A stretch of 64,000 bases of DNA from Aureimonas sp. SA4125 (GTDB taxonomy: Bacteria; Pseudomonadota; Alphaproteobacteria; Rhizobiales; Rhizobiaceae). Each line of letters begins with the position of its first letter. Position 1 is the stretch's first letter. Of this stretch, positions 36,136 to 45,086 are shown in pieces. The stretch lies in contig NZ_AP025032.1 in the NCBI RefSeq assembly GCF_019973775.1, forward strand, positions 2,852,001 to 2,916,000. The letters run 5' to 3'. Under the pieces are notes generated by a model. That model was not told the origin of the DNA and did no database searches. It saw nothing but the letters and a program-made list of their open reading frames with translations. A program made the position numbers and the translations under genes.

Positions 36136-37053
36136 TCAGAACGCCGCCAGGATCTCCTTCGAGACCTTGCAGATGTAGGTGTATTTGGGATTGACCACCT
36201 GGGTGCAGCGCGCCTCGGCGATCTGACCGAGCAGCATGTAACCCTCTGCGGCGGGAATGGCGTAGCTTTCCTCCATCCAGTAGACCATTTCCTCGAACGC
36301 GATCCGCATCGCGTCCTCCAGCGGCCGGGCGCAGCCGACGGTGCAGATGTGCGTCGGCGTCTCGATCCGCGGCCAGGTGAGGCGCCCGGGCGCGGGCGAC
36401 AGCTGGACGCGGACGGTCAGGACCGCAGCGATTTCGATCGCCCCCATGCCGTTCGCCTCGCCATCGCCCTGGATCGCATGGCAGTCGCCGAGGAAAAGAT
36501 GGGCACCCTCGTGGTGCACTTTCAGCATCACCGAATTGCCGGTGGTAACCTCCTGCACATCGAGATTGCCGCCATGCGTGCCATTGTCCACGGTCAGCAC
36601 CGATCCGTGCACCGGCGCGACGCCGATGACGCCGATCATCGGCCGGATCGGCAGCTTGACCCTGTCGTTCCAGTGCACGACGCCGTCCGTGACGGAGACG
36701 ACGCGGGTCTGCATGCCGAATTCCTTCTGGCGCACCCAGTCGGGAAACATGCCGATGCCCGGCCAGAGCGCGGTGAAGCCGATCGTGTCGAGTTCCATGC
36801 CGAGGATTTCGACCGTCAGCATGTCGCCGGGCCTGGCGCCCCTCACCTCGATCGGCCCCGTGGCCCCGTTGACGAAGGGCAAGGTCACGTCCTCCGGCGT
36901 CAGCTGCTGGCCGACGAAGCGGATGACGCCGTCATTGATATTGATCGCGCACTGCACCGTCACCGTCTCGCCGGGATCGATGGCCGCGATGAACGGGTCG
37001 TTGCCCGAGAGGGCGTATTTGATGTTGCCGGCCTTGGAAACGAGCGTGGACAT
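36136..37053 (-). CDS. Second acetamidase/formamidase-family hydrolase
   Basis: 305 residues, FmdA_AmdA family but clearly different from the gene at 34563: EVRGARPGDMLTVEILGMEL, DNGTHGGNLDVQEVTTGNSV, FLGDCHAIQGDGEANGMG and the C-terminal VNPKYTYICKVSKEILAAF. It is the last gene of an operon whose first three genes encode an NMT1/SsuA-type importer, 29 bases after the permease stop. So this hydrolase should act on what that importer brings in, probably an amide other than formamide. Expected to be nitrogen-regulated through the sigma-54 promoter at 39889-39904. Confidence 0.88.
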   Translation of the reverse strand: MSTLVSKAGNIKYALSGNDPFIAAIDPGETVTVQCAININDGVIRFVGQQLTPEDVTLPFVNGATGPIEVRGARPGDMLTVEILGMELDTIGFTALWPGIGMFPDWVRQKEFGMQTRVVSVTDGVVHWNDRVKLPIRPMIGVIGVAPVHGSVLTVDNGTHGGNLDVQEVTTGNSVMLKVHHEGAHLFLGDCHAIQGDGEANGMGAIEIAAVLTVRVQLSPAPGRLTWPRIETPTHICTVGCARPLEDAMRIAFEEMVYWMEESYAIPAAEGYMLLGQIAEARCTQVVNPKYTYICKVSKEILAAF

Positions 37054-37082
37054 GGACTGCTACTCCAGAGGGAACAAGGGCC

Positions 37083-37958
37083 TCAGCGGGTTTTCTGCCA
37101 AGGTTTCAGAAGACGTTCCAACCGGCCAACGAGCCATGTCAGAACCAGAGCGAGGGTGATCGTGGCGACGAGGGCGGCAAAGACCTTCGGAATCACGTAA
37201 AGCGACCCGGCCTTGAAGATCGCGTGGCCGAGCCCCTCCGAGGACGACATGAATTCGCCGATGATCGCCCCGATGAGCGCGAAACCGACGGTGAGCTTCA
37301 GCCCGGCAAAGATGTCGTTCAGCGAAGAGGGAACGACGAGTTTGGTGAAGATCTGCGACTTTCGGGCCCCCAGAGTGCGCAGGAGGTTCACCTGGTCCGG
37401 ATCGACGCTCATCGCGCCCTTGTAGGAGGTGACGAGCGCCACCACGACGACCGACAGCGTCGACATGGCCACCTTGGAGGTGAGCCCGGTCCCGAACCAG
37501 ATGATCACCATGGGCGCCAGCGCGATGATCGGGATGGAGCCGAGAGCGACGACAAAAGGTTGGACGACCCGCGACAGAAAACGCGAATACCAGAGCGATA
37601 GGCCCATCAGCGTTCCCAGGATATTGCCGAGTCCGAAGCCGAGAAGAGTCTCGAGGCCGGTGACGTAGGTGTCGCGCCAGAGACTGCCGTCACCGGCCAT
37701 CTGCACGAGGAAGGTGAAGATCGCGCTGGGCGAGCCGAACAGGAACGCCGTCTGGCGGCTCAGCGACGTGACATATTCCCAGGCGCCGACGAAGACGACG
37801 AGGATGCCGATCTGGCAGGCGAGAACGAGCGCGCTTTCCCGCCGCCGCCGGGCGCGGGCCTCTCCCCGCCGCGCGGCAGCGCCAGCGCCGGATAGCGTGG
37901 TTCCCGTCTCGCCGGAAGCGACCGCCGCAGCGGCGGGAATGTCCGACAGGCCGCTCAT
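37083..37958 (-). CDS. ABC transporter permease, SsuC/TauC-type
   Basis: 291 residues from ATG 37958 (overlaps the ATPase stop, ATGA). A basic, Ala-rich cytoplasmic N-terminus, then about six membrane helices with a BPD_transp_1 EAA-like loop (LLRTLGARKSQIFTKLVVPSSLNDIFAGLK). Family transports nitrate, sulfonates, pyrimidine precursors and related compounds. Works with the ATPase and binding protein upstream. Confidence 0.9.
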   Translation of the reverse strand: MSGLSDIPAAAAVASGETGTTLSGAGAAARRGEARARRRRESALVLACQIGILVVFVGAWEYVTSLSRQTAFLFGSPSAIFTFLVQMAGDGSLWRDTYVTGLETLLGFGLGNILGTLMGLSLWYSRFLSRVVQPFVVALGSIPIIALAPMVIIWFGTGLTSKVAMSTLSVVVVALVTSYKGAMSVDPDQVNLLRTLGARKSQIFTKLVVPSSLNDIFAGLKLTVGFALIGAIIGEFMSSSEGLGHAIFKAGSLYVIPKVFAALVATITLALVLTWLVGRLERLLKPWQKTR

Positions 37959-38770
37959 CGCGCCACCACGTCGAGATCGCCCCAGATGGCGCGGACATAG
38001 TCGGTAAAACCCTTGGCCTGCCGGGCCGCCATCATGTCGGTCCGGTCGCCATCGAGGATGATGTCGTAGACCGTCTTCACCCGCGTCGGGCGCTGGGAGA
38101 GGACGATGACCCGGTCGGAGATCGAGACGGCTTCCTCGATGTCGTGGGTAATGCACAGCATGGCGCGCTCCTGGTTGCGCACGAGACGCACGGTGTCGCC
38201 CTCGATCAGGAGTTTGGTCTGGAAATCGAGAGCCGCGAAGGGTTCGTCGAGGAGGAGAACGTCGGGATCGTTGACGAAGGTGCGGGCAAGAGCCACGCGC
38301 TGGCGCATGCCGCCGGAGAACGTGCCGGGATAGCTGTCGGCAAAGCCGTGCAGGCCAAGCTGATCGAGAAGCACGCGGGCCTTGTCGCGCTCGGCCATGC
38401 CCACCTTGCCGCGAATTTCCAGCCCGAGCGTGACGTTGGCCAGCGCCGTCCGCCAGGGCAGGAGCAGGTCCTTCTGCAGCATGTAGCCGGCGCGGGCCGG
38501 CATGCCGGTCAGCGTCTCGCCGTACCAGGCCACGCTGCCGGCCGACGGCGGGGTCAGTCCGCAGAGGACGTTGAGGAGGGTCGTCTTTCCGCAGCCGGAC
38601 GGTCCGACGATGCTGACGATCTCGCCGGCCTTCAGCGTGAAGGTCAGGTCGGCGATGACCGGGATCTCGCTCTCGCCGTCGTCGTAGGACTTGGCAAGAC
38701 CCCGGGCCACCAGCGGCGGCGCCGACGAGGCAACGACAGGCACGTCGCCGACCAGCGCCGCCGCCCGCAT
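37955..38770 (-). CDS. ABC transporter ATPase, SsuB/TauB-type
   Basis: 271 residues from ATG 38770, which overlaps the binding-protein stop (TGATG); an in-frame extension to 38887 is the shadow of that gene. Walker A GPSGCGKTT (56-64), Q-loop MLQKDLLLPWRT, signature TFSGGMRQRVALARTF, Walker B VLLLDEPFAALD, H-loop THDIEEA. Typical of nitrate/sulfonate/taurine importers. Confidence 0.92.
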   Translation of the reverse strand: MRAAALVGDVPVVASSAPPLVARGLAKSYDDGESEIPVIADLTFTLKAGEIVSIVGPSGCGKTTLLNVLCGLTPPSAGSVAWYGETLTGMPARAGYMLQKDLLLPWRTALANVTLGLEIRGKVGMAERDKARVLLDQLGLHGFADSYPGTFSGGMRQRVALARTFVNDPDVLLLDEPFAALDFQTKLLIEGDTVRLVRNQERAMLCITHDIEEAVSISDRVIVLSQRPTRVKTVYDIILDGDRTDMMAARQAKGFTDYVRAIWGDLDVVAR

Positions 38771-39780
38771 CAGCCCTTCACCGCAGCGACGGCCTTTTCG
38801 GCGAAGCTGTTGTCGATGATCTCGGCAAAGGGCACCGTCCCCTTGATGTTCTTGAGGTAGACCTGCATGTCCATCAGGTTCTTCCACTGGTCTTCCTGGA
38901 CGACGACGGTCTCGGCCGGGATCTTGTATTCAAGCTGGGCGTCGATCGCGGCATCGACCACGGCAGGCGGCAGGTCGGGAAACTCCTTGCGCGCGACCTC
39001 CTTGGCGAAGGCAGGGTCGGCATAGGTCTTGCGCGAGGCTTCCTCGAAGGCCGTGACCAGCGCCTGGACCATCTCCGGGTCCTTCTCGATCGTCTCCGGC
39101 AGCACCATGATGCCGGTATTGCAGAACGGCCCGACATAGCTCGAGAAGTCGAAGACGACCTTGGCGCCCTGATCAACGGCGGACGCGACGCTCGGCTGAT
39201 AGGCGATGGCCATGTCCGCCTGCCCGGCCAGCATCGCGGCGATCTCCGTGCCCGGCGAGACCTGGAGGATCGTCGTATCGGTGCCGACGACGAGGCCGGC
39301 ATTCTCCAGCATGCGCTTGGCGACGGAATAGTTCGTGTTCGGCTCGGGCGAGGTGACGATGGTCAGGCCCTTGAAGGCCTTGGGATCGGTGATCGGCTCG
39401 AGATTCTTCGACACGCCGAAATAGTGCGCCCGCTGAACGACGGTGCCGACAACGACACCCGGTCCGCCCGCCTCGCGCGACATCTGCGCCATCGTCGCGT
39501 CGCCGATCGCGAAGTCGGCCGAGCCGCCGAGGACCGCCGCGAAGGTCTGCGTGTCGCCGCCGGCGGCCGAGACGTTCATCTTCAGCCCGTGCTTCTCGAA
39601 GATCCCGGAATGAATCCCGACATAGAGGTTGATGTAACCGAGATTGTGCACCGCCTCACTGAAGTTGACCTCCTTCAGTTCCTGCGCCGAACTGGGAACC
39701 GGCGCGGTGACGACCAGCGCAAGACCGGCTGCACAGAGGGCGCGCGCCGCGCGTCCCTTGAAAGTCTCCATCAGCGTCAT
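38770..39780 (-). CDS. NMT1/SsuA-type substrate-binding protein
   Basis: 336 residues (or 333 from the second Met). Sec signal peptide (ALCAAGLALVVTAPVPSSAQ). NMT1/THI5-like type-2 binding protein: FSEAVHNLGYINLYVGIHSGIFEKHGL, GGSADFAIGDATMA, VSPGTEIAAMLAGQADMAIAYQPSV. Such proteins bind sulfonates, formylaminopyrimidines, thiamine precursors or nitriles/amides. First gene of the operon behind the sigma-54 promoter. The linked FmdA-family hydrolase suggests an amide ligand. Confidence 0.9.
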   Translation of the reverse strand: MTLMETFKGRAARALCAAGLALVVTAPVPSSAQELKEVNFSEAVHNLGYINLYVGIHSGIFEKHGLKMNVSAAGGDTQTFAAVLGGSADFAIGDATMAQMSREAGGPGVVVGTVVQRAHYFGVSKNLEPITDPKAFKGLTIVTSPEPNTNYSVAKRMLENAGLVVGTDTTILQVSPGTEIAAMLAGQADMAIAYQPSVASAVDQGAKVVFDFSSYVGPFCNTGIMVLPETIEKDPEMVQALVTAFEEASRKTYADPAFAKEVARKEFPDLPPAVVDAAIDAQLEYKIPAETVVVQEDQWKNLMDMQVYLKNIKGTVPFAEIIDNSFAEKAVAAVKG

Positions 39781-40270
39781 CTGAATGCTCCTGTCCTTGG
39801 CACGGTCGCGCCCGGAGGCGCCTCGCCGCGTCGATCACCGCGACTGGCCGCACGCCCATCATGGAACGCGAGCCGTCGCGATAAGCAATGCAAATGCGAT
39901 GCCAGATTTGAGATTTGAATCGACATGAGACAGAAAACGGCACGACACCCCCTGGGAGAGAAGATCTCCCGCAATAATTCAGGCTCGCATCCGCGTCTGG
40001 ATCCGTCATCAAGACAGTCAGAAAACAGTTCGTATTCTGCCGAACGGCTTCAGCAAGGCACTTGTTGCTTTTTCGATCAATCATTTCGAGGAGTGGCAAC
40101 TTTGACATTATGTGCCTCGATCCTGGCGAAGGAAGGCGGAACGCCGGCGCTGCCAGTTCATGGCGATCCTCTCCGAAGGCTCGATATGCGGCCTCGCCGT
40201 GGACGATCCGGCCGGCCAGGCGAGGTCGACCATCATCCTGTCCGCCTTCGGGCACCTGCCTGGTGCCGGA
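39781..40270. other. Gene-free region upstream of the NMT1-type transporter operon
   Basis: 490 bases with lower G+C than the surroundings and no convincing gene. It carries the sigma-54 promoter (39889-39904) and several short inverted repeats near 40020-40105, including GTTCG...CGAAC and GTTGC...GCAAC, where an enhancer-binding protein such as NtrC might bind. The distal half is the 3' side of the ABM gene. Confidence 0.55.
39889..39904 (-). promoter_or_regulatory. Sigma-54 (RpoN) promoter of the NMT1-type transporter/amidase operon
   Basis: On the minus strand the 16 bases read TGGCATCGCATTTGCA, matching the RpoN consensus TGGCACG-N4-TTGCA at all positions except two in the -24 box, with correct GG-N10-GC spacing. 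The predicted start, about 12 bases on, leaves a leader of roughly 100 bases before ATG 39780. RpoN control fits nitrogen-limited expression through NtrC. Confidence 0.75.
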
Positions 40271-40570
40271 TCACGCCTTGGCCGAGATTTCCTTCGCCGT
40301 GACGAGGACGACGTCGCCGTCGAGAATGGGTTTTGCAAGGGCGAAGAAGGCGGCGACGGTGTCGGAGCCGTTGTGCCGGTCCATCGCCGCCTGGTCGGCG
40401 AAGCGCTCATAGGTGGTGAAGAGGCAGGGATCGCCGAGGTCCTGGCTGACGAAGAAGCCGGTCGTCTCCGGCTCGTTGGCGGCGACGTGGGCGGCCACGG
40501 TGAGGAGGCCGCCGCGCATGACCTCCTCCTCCCCCGGCTTGACGCGGATGATGGCGGAGATCGTCAGCAT
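40271..40570 (-). CDS. ABM-domain protein (putative quinol monooxygenase, YgiN-like)
   Basis: 99 residues. Antibiotic-biosynthesis-monooxygenase ferredoxin-like fold: [66 protein letters not shown]. Start ATG 40570 shares bases with the amidase stop, so it is translated with it. Small ABM proteins oxidise quinols or serve as stress-linked oxygenases; in this operon the link to amide breakdown is unknown. Confidence 0.85.
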   Translation of the reverse strand: MLTISAIIRVKPGEEEVMRGGLLTVAAHVAANEPETTGFFVSQDLGDPCLFTTYERFADQAAMDRHNGSDTVAAFFALAKPILDGDVVLVTAKEISAKA

Positions 40571-42084
40571 CAGAAGTTCTTCCAGTCGCCATCGGCCTCG
40601 AAGGCAGCGGCGGCCTGGTAGATCGTGCTCTCGTCGTAATCCTTCGCCGTCAGCATCAGGCCGACCGGCAGACCGTCCGAGAGGCCGCAAGGGATCGACA
40701 TCGAGGGATGGCCGGTGACGTCGAACTGGCAGGTGGCGCCGATCATCTCGAACGCGCGCATGACGACCTCCTCCAGCGGGGCGTCCTTTTCCGGAAGCTT
40801 CGAGGCGACGATCGGCAGGGTCGGCATCAGCAGCAGGTCGTATCCGGCGAAGACCGCGTCATAGGCCGCCTTCATTGCCCGGGCCAGATTCTGCGCCTTG
40901 GCGTAGTAGCGGCCCCGATAATGCGTGAGCCCCCACTGCCCGACCAGCATCGACAGCTTCAGCGTCTTCGACAGGTCGTCGGCGCGGTCGCGCCAGGCCG
41001 AATGCGCGTCGATCAGGCCGACATCGTACTGGCCCTTCCAGTTGAAGCCCATGCCGTTGCCGTGCATCATCTGCTGCACCAGGCCTTCGAGGCCGATCGG
41101 CTGCCAGACGGCAGCCGTCAGCGGGTGCTCGGGGATCGAGATCTCCTCGACCGTCGCGCCCATCGCTCGAAATCTTTCGGCGCCCGCGCGTACCTTGTCG
41201 GCGACCGCAGGGTCCATGTTGGCGATGGTGAAGCCCTCCGTCACAACCGCGATCTTCAGGCCCTTGGGACCCTTCCCCAGCGCCTCGGTATAGGCCGAGA
41301 CCTTCGGCGCGTACTGGCGTGGGTCGAGCCCGTCGGCGCCGGCCAGCACCTCGAGCAGCAGCGCATTGTCGGCGACACTGGCGGTCATCGGGCCGGTATG
41401 ATCGATGGTGGATTCGATCGGCATCACGCCGGTATAGGGCACGAGGCCATGCGTGGCCTTCATCCCGTAGATGCCGCAGAACGAGGCAGGGATACGGATC
41501 GAGCCACCCTGGTCGCCGCCGATCGCCATGTCGACCTCGCCCGCCGCAACGAGCGCGCCGCTGCCCGAGGACGAGCCGCCGGCGGAGTATCCCATGCGAT
41601 GCGGGTTGTGAACCGGTCCCGGATCGGAGGTGTGGCTGCCGCCCGAAAGACAGAACTGCTCGCAGACGGCCTTGCCGAGGATCGTTGCGCCGGCGTCCAG
41701 CATACGCGTCACGATGGTCGCGTCCACGGTCGGCACGAAGCCCTCCAGCGTCGAGGCGCCGTTCATCATCGGCACGCCGGCAAGGGAGATGTTGTCCTTC
41801 AGCGCCACGGTCTTGCCGGTGAGCTTGCCCTTGGCAGCGCCCTTCACCTCGCTCTTGTAGTACCAGGCATTGTACTTGTTCTCCTCGCCGACAGGGCGAT
41901 AGCCGGGCGTGCGGGGATAGGCGACCTTGGCGACGTTGTCCGGCATGGCGTCGACGACGTCATAGGCATCGAAGTTCGCCTGCATCAGCGCAAGGTAGCT
42001 CTCGGCCTCCTCGGTGCTGAAGGTCAGGCCGAGATCGGCGGCGATTTCCAGGACCTGTTCGGTCGAGGGACGGGTGATGGCCAT
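40570..42084 (-). CDS. Amidase-signature amidase, Rhodococcus enantioselective-amidase type
   Basis: 504 residues. Catalytic Ser-cisSer-Lys triad visible: K96 (VALKDNIS), GGSSSGSG at 169-176 with S171, nucleophile S195 in [12 protein letters not shown]. These positions and the N-terminal helical extension ([17 protein letters not shown]) are those of the nitrile-hydratase-linked amidases of Rhodococcus, which act on short and arylaliphatic amides. No nitrile hydratase genes occur in this window. It follows amidase 43543 by 79 bases in the long minus-strand operon and should convert the imported amide to acid plus ammonia. Confidence 0.92.
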   Translation of the reverse strand: MAITRPSTEQVLEIAADLGLTFSTEEAESYLALMQANFDAYDVVDAMPDNVAKVAYPRTPGYRPVGEENKYNAWYYKSEVKGAAKGKLTGKTVALKDNISLAGVPMMNGASTLEGFVPTVDATIVTRMLDAGATILGKAVCEQFCLSGGSHTSDPGPVHNPHRMGYSAGGSSSGSGALVAAGEVDMAIGGDQGGSIRIPASFCGIYGMKATHGLVPYTGVMPIESTIDHTGPMTASVADNALLLEVLAGADGLDPRQYAPKVSAYTEALGKGPKGLKIAVVTEGFTIANMDPAVADKVRAGAERFRAMGATVEEISIPEHPLTAAVWQPIGLEGLVQQMMHGNGMGFNWKGQYDVGLIDAHSAWRDRADDLSKTLKLSMLVGQWGLTHYRGRYYAKAQNLARAMKAAYDAVFAGYDLLLMPTLPIVASKLPEKDAPLEEVVMRAFEMIGATCQFDVTGHPSMSIPCGLSDGLPVGLMLTAKDYDESTIYQAAAAFEADGDWKNF

Positions 42085-42163
42085 CTTGTTTCCTTACTGG
42101 CTGACGGGAATGTCTGAAGCTGCGGAGTTGTGAGGCGGGGCCGGCCTCGAGGGTGCGGCGGGT

Positions 42164-43543
42164 TCAGTCGGCCGGGTGGCGGAGGTGCCATTCGCTCACC
42201 CGCTGGAAGGCGGAGGCTGCCTGGCACAGCATGGCCTCCGACAGATGCGGGCCACAGAGCTGCATCGCGATCGGCAGGCCATTGCTGTCGAAGCCCGCCG
42301 GGAAGGTGATCGTCGGGCCGCCGGTGAGGTCCGCCGGAATGGTGAAGCGCAGGTACGGGCTGAAATCCTCGGCCGCCATCGCGCGCCACTCGGTCATCGT
42401 CGGTAGGAGCGTCGGGATGGTCGGCATCAGGACCAGATCGACGCTGGAAAAGAGCAGGCCGACCTTGGCGGAGAATTCGACACGCGAGATGTTGGCGCCC
42501 GCCATGTCGACGGCGGTCTTCGACTGGCCGAGCTCGATGAAGTCGGACAGGACAGTGCCGTAATCGGCCTTGCGCGACGGATGGGTTTCGCGATGTGCCC
42601 AGGCGGCCTCGGCGGCGCAGAGGAGGTTCCAGTTCTCGACCGCGAGGCGCCATTCGGGGAACTCGATCGGGACGAGGACGGCGCCGAGATCGGCCAGCGC
42701 TTTGGCCGTGGCTTCGAAGGCCGCGACGACTTCGCCGGCAATTCCGTCGGTCGCAAAGGCATGCGGGATGCCGATCCGAAGGCCGCTGATCCCCTTTTCG
42801 CAAAAGGAAAGATAGTCGGGGACGGCAGCGCGCAGCGCCGTCGGATCATGGGGGTCCTGCCCGGCGATGGCCGACAGCATGATCGCCGCATCCGCGGCGG
42901 AACGCGTCATCGGGCCGATGTGGTCGAGCGTGTCGCCGAGCGCGAAGACGCCGTAGCGGCTGACGCGACCCCAGGTCGGCTTCAGGCCGGTCAGGCCGTT
43001 CGCTGCCGACGGCAGGCGGATCGAGCCGCCGGTATCCGAGCCGAGGGTCCCGTAGGCGAGGCCCTTCGCAATCGACACGCCCGATCCCGATGACGACGCA
43101 CCGGGAAAGCGATCGGCGCCCCAGGGATTGATCGGCGCCTCGACGTCGGGATGATGGTCGGCAAAGGCCTGCTCGGTCGTCTTCAGCTTGCCGAGCACGA
43201 TCGCGCCGGCATTCTCCAGACGCTCGGTGACGGTCGCGCTGTAGGTCGGCTGGAAATCCTGGTTGATGCGCGTTCCGCCCGTCGTCCTGGCGAAGTCGGT
43301 GAAGATGATGTCCTTCAGCGCGATCGGGACGCCGTGCAGGGGGCCGCGCCAGAGTCCCCTGGCGATCTCGGCTTCCGCGACCTTCGCCTTGTCGCGCGCC
43401 CGCTCGGCGGTCACGGTGACGTAGCTCTTGCTCGCCCCATCCACCGCCTCGATTCGCGCCAGCATATGGTCGGTGACGTCGACGGGCGACACCGCGCCGC
43501 GGCGAAGCTCTTCCGAGAGGGCCGTGATCGATTTGAAGTGCAT
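42164..43543 (-). CDS. Amidase-signature family amidase
   Basis: 459 residues from ATG 43543; the frame extends to 43588 without a ribosome site. Amidase-signature triad: K77 (IALKDII), GASSSGSG at 148-155, nucleophile S174 in GSDTGGSIRLPSA. Closer to the aspartyl-tRNA-amidotransferase-A/aryl-amidase branch than its neighbour, so the two probably differ in substrate. It lies about 100 bases after the LivF-like ATPase gene, in the same operon; no gat genes are near, so a role in tRNA amidation is unlikely. Confidence 0.9.
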   Translation of the reverse strand: MHFKSITALSEELRRGAVSPVDVTDHMLARIEAVDGASKSYVTVTAERARDKAKVAEAEIARGLWRGPLHGVPIALKDIIFTDFARTTGGTRINQDFQPTYSATVTERLENAGAIVLGKLKTTEQAFADHHPDVEAPINPWGADRFPGASSSGSGVSIAKGLAYGTLGSDTGGSIRLPSAANGLTGLKPTWGRVSRYGVFALGDTLDHIGPMTRSAADAAIMLSAIAGQDPHDPTALRAAVPDYLSFCEKGISGLRIGIPHAFATDGIAGEVVAAFEATAKALADLGAVLVPIEFPEWRLAVENWNLLCAAEAAWAHRETHPSRKADYGTVLSDFIELGQSKTAVDMAGANISRVEFSAKVGLLFSSVDLVLMPTIPTLLPTMTEWRAMAAEDFSPYLRFTIPADLTGGPTITFPAGFDSNGLPIAMQLCGPHLSEAMLCQAASAFQRVSEWHLRHPAD

Positions 43544-43647
43544 GGACGATACTCCGAAAACGCGGGGCAAGGGTCGGCATTCCCCCAAAGGAGGGGTCGA
43601 TGGTCGATTGCGCTGGGATCGTGGCCCGGGAGGAGCCGGTGAGAGGC

Positions 43648-44355
43648 TTAAGCCATGCTCATGCCGACATGGCTGGCGATGGCCTCGCTGTCCTCCAGGT
43701 CGGCGGCGGAAATCTCGCCGGTGATGCGACCCTTCTGGATGGTCAGAACGCGGTCGGAGAGCGAGGTGATGAAGTCGAGATTCTGCTCGACCAGGATCAT
43801 GGTGATGTCCCAGCGCGCCTTGAGGCCGAGCAGCGTTTCGATGATCTCCTCGATGATCGAGGGCTGGATGCCCTCGGTCGGCTCGTCGAGCAGGATGATG
43901 CGCGGCTTGGTGCAGAGGCAGCGCGCCAGCGCCAGCAACTGCTGCTCTCCGCCCGAGAGCGCGCCGCCGCGCCGATCGAGCAGCCGCACGAGCCGTGGGA
44001 AGTCGGCGAGCACGGCGTCGATGACGCTAAGGTCTTCCTTCTTCGCGCTGGCAAGCCCCATGCGCAGATTCTCCTGCACGGTGAGCGCCGGAAAGATCTC
44101 GCGGCCCTGCGGCACGATGCCGACACCCATGCGCGAGCGCTCGTGCACGGGCTTGCGGGTGATATCGGTGCCGTCGAGCGTCACCGTTCCGCCGGTGGCG
44201 GGCAGGTAGCCCATCAGCGTCTTCATCAGCGTGGTCTTGCCCATGCCATTGTGGCCGAGGATGCCGAGATACTCGCCCTGCCTGAGGTCGAGGCTGACGC
44301 CGGTGAGGATGGGAACGCGGCCGTAATTGGCCCTGAGGTCTTTGACGGTAAGCAT
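43648..44355 (-). CDS. Branched-chain/urea-type ABC transporter ATPase (LivF/UrtE-like)
   Basis: 235 residues. Walker A GHNGMGKTT (34-42; Met in place of the usual Ala), VPQGREIFPALTVQENL, signature ALSGGEQQLLALARCL, Walker B IILLDEPTEGIQPSI, H-loop VEQNLDF. One base overlaps the LivG-like gene. The EGIQPSI text groups it with urea/amide rather than amino-acid importers. Confidence 0.92.
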   Translation of the reverse strand: MLTVKDLRANYGRVPILTGVSLDLRQGEYLGILGHNGMGKTTLMKTLMGYLPATGGTVTLDGTDITRKPVHERSRMGVGIVPQGREIFPALTVQENLRMGLASAKKEDLSVIDAVLADFPRLVRLLDRRGGALSGGEQQLLALARCLCTKPRIILLDEPTEGIQPSIIEEIIETLLGLKARWDITMILVEQNLDFITSLSDRVLTIQKGRITGEISAADLEDSEAIASHVGMSMA

Positions 44356-45086
44356 CAGGCGGCGACCTTCTTGCCGAGATAGACGTCGCGCACGCGAGGA
44401 TCGCGCATCACCGTGTCGATCGGCGCTTCCATCATGATCTCGCCCTGGTGGAAGACGGTGACGGTGCGGGCGATCATCTTGATGAACTGCATGTCGTGCT
44501 CGACGACGATCAGCGCCCTTGTGAGGTTGATCTCCTTGATGATCTCGGCGGTGCGCACGGTCTCATCGTCGGTCATGCCGGCGGCGGGCTCGTCGAGCAG
44601 GATCAGCTCGGGATCGGCGGCGAGCACGGTGCCGATCTCCACCCATTGCCGCTGGCCATGCGACAGCTGACCGACGATGGCATCCTGGCGCCCAGTCATG
44701 CGGATCTTCTCCAGCACCTCGTCGACGAGGCCCTTGATCCGGCGCGGGGTCGCGCGCCGGCGGGCGCCCATCCAGATGTTCTCGCGCACGGTCAGGCCGT
44801 TGAAGACGTTCGGCACCTGCGTCTTGATGCCGACGCCGAGGCGGGCGATCTCATGCGAGGCGGCGCCGGCGATCGGCTTGCCGCGAAAGGCGATGGAGCC
44901 GCTCGTCGGCGTCAGCTGGCCGGTCAGCATCTTGAAGAAGGTGCTCTTGCCGGCGCCATTCGGGCCGATCAAGCAGCGCAGCTCCATCTCGCCGAGGGTG
45001 AAGTTCACGTCGTTGTTGGCCACCACGCCGCCGAAGCGCATCGTGAGGTTCTTCGTCTGCAGCAACGGGACGAGTTCGGTCATCAC
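44355..45086 (-). CDS. Branched-chain/urea-type ABC transporter ATPase (LivG/UrtD-like)
   Basis: 243 residues. Walker A GPNGAGKST (41-49), signature QLSHGQRQWVEIGTVL as in UrtD, Walker B LILLDEPAAGMT, H-loop VEHDMQFI, C-terminal VRDVYLGKK. Two in-frame ATGs (45086, 45083); the first overlaps the permease stop. Confidence 0.92.
   Translation of the reverse strand: MMTELVPLLQTKNLTMRFGGVVANNDVNFTLGEMELRCLIGPNGAGKSTFFKMLTGQLTPTSGSIAFRGKPIAGAASHEIARLGVGIKTQVPNVFNGLTVRENIWMGARRRATPRRIKGLVDEVLEKIRMTGRQDAIVGQLSHGQRQWVEIGTVLAADPELILLDEPAAGMTDDETVRTAEIIKEINLTRALIVVEHDMQFIKMIARTVTVFHQGEIMMEAPIDTVMRDPRVRDVYLGKKVAA

Noticed and set aside
42164..43543. gatA (tRNA amidotransferase subunit A)
   Set aside because: No gatB/gatC, located in an amide transport operon; better read as a catabolic amidase.
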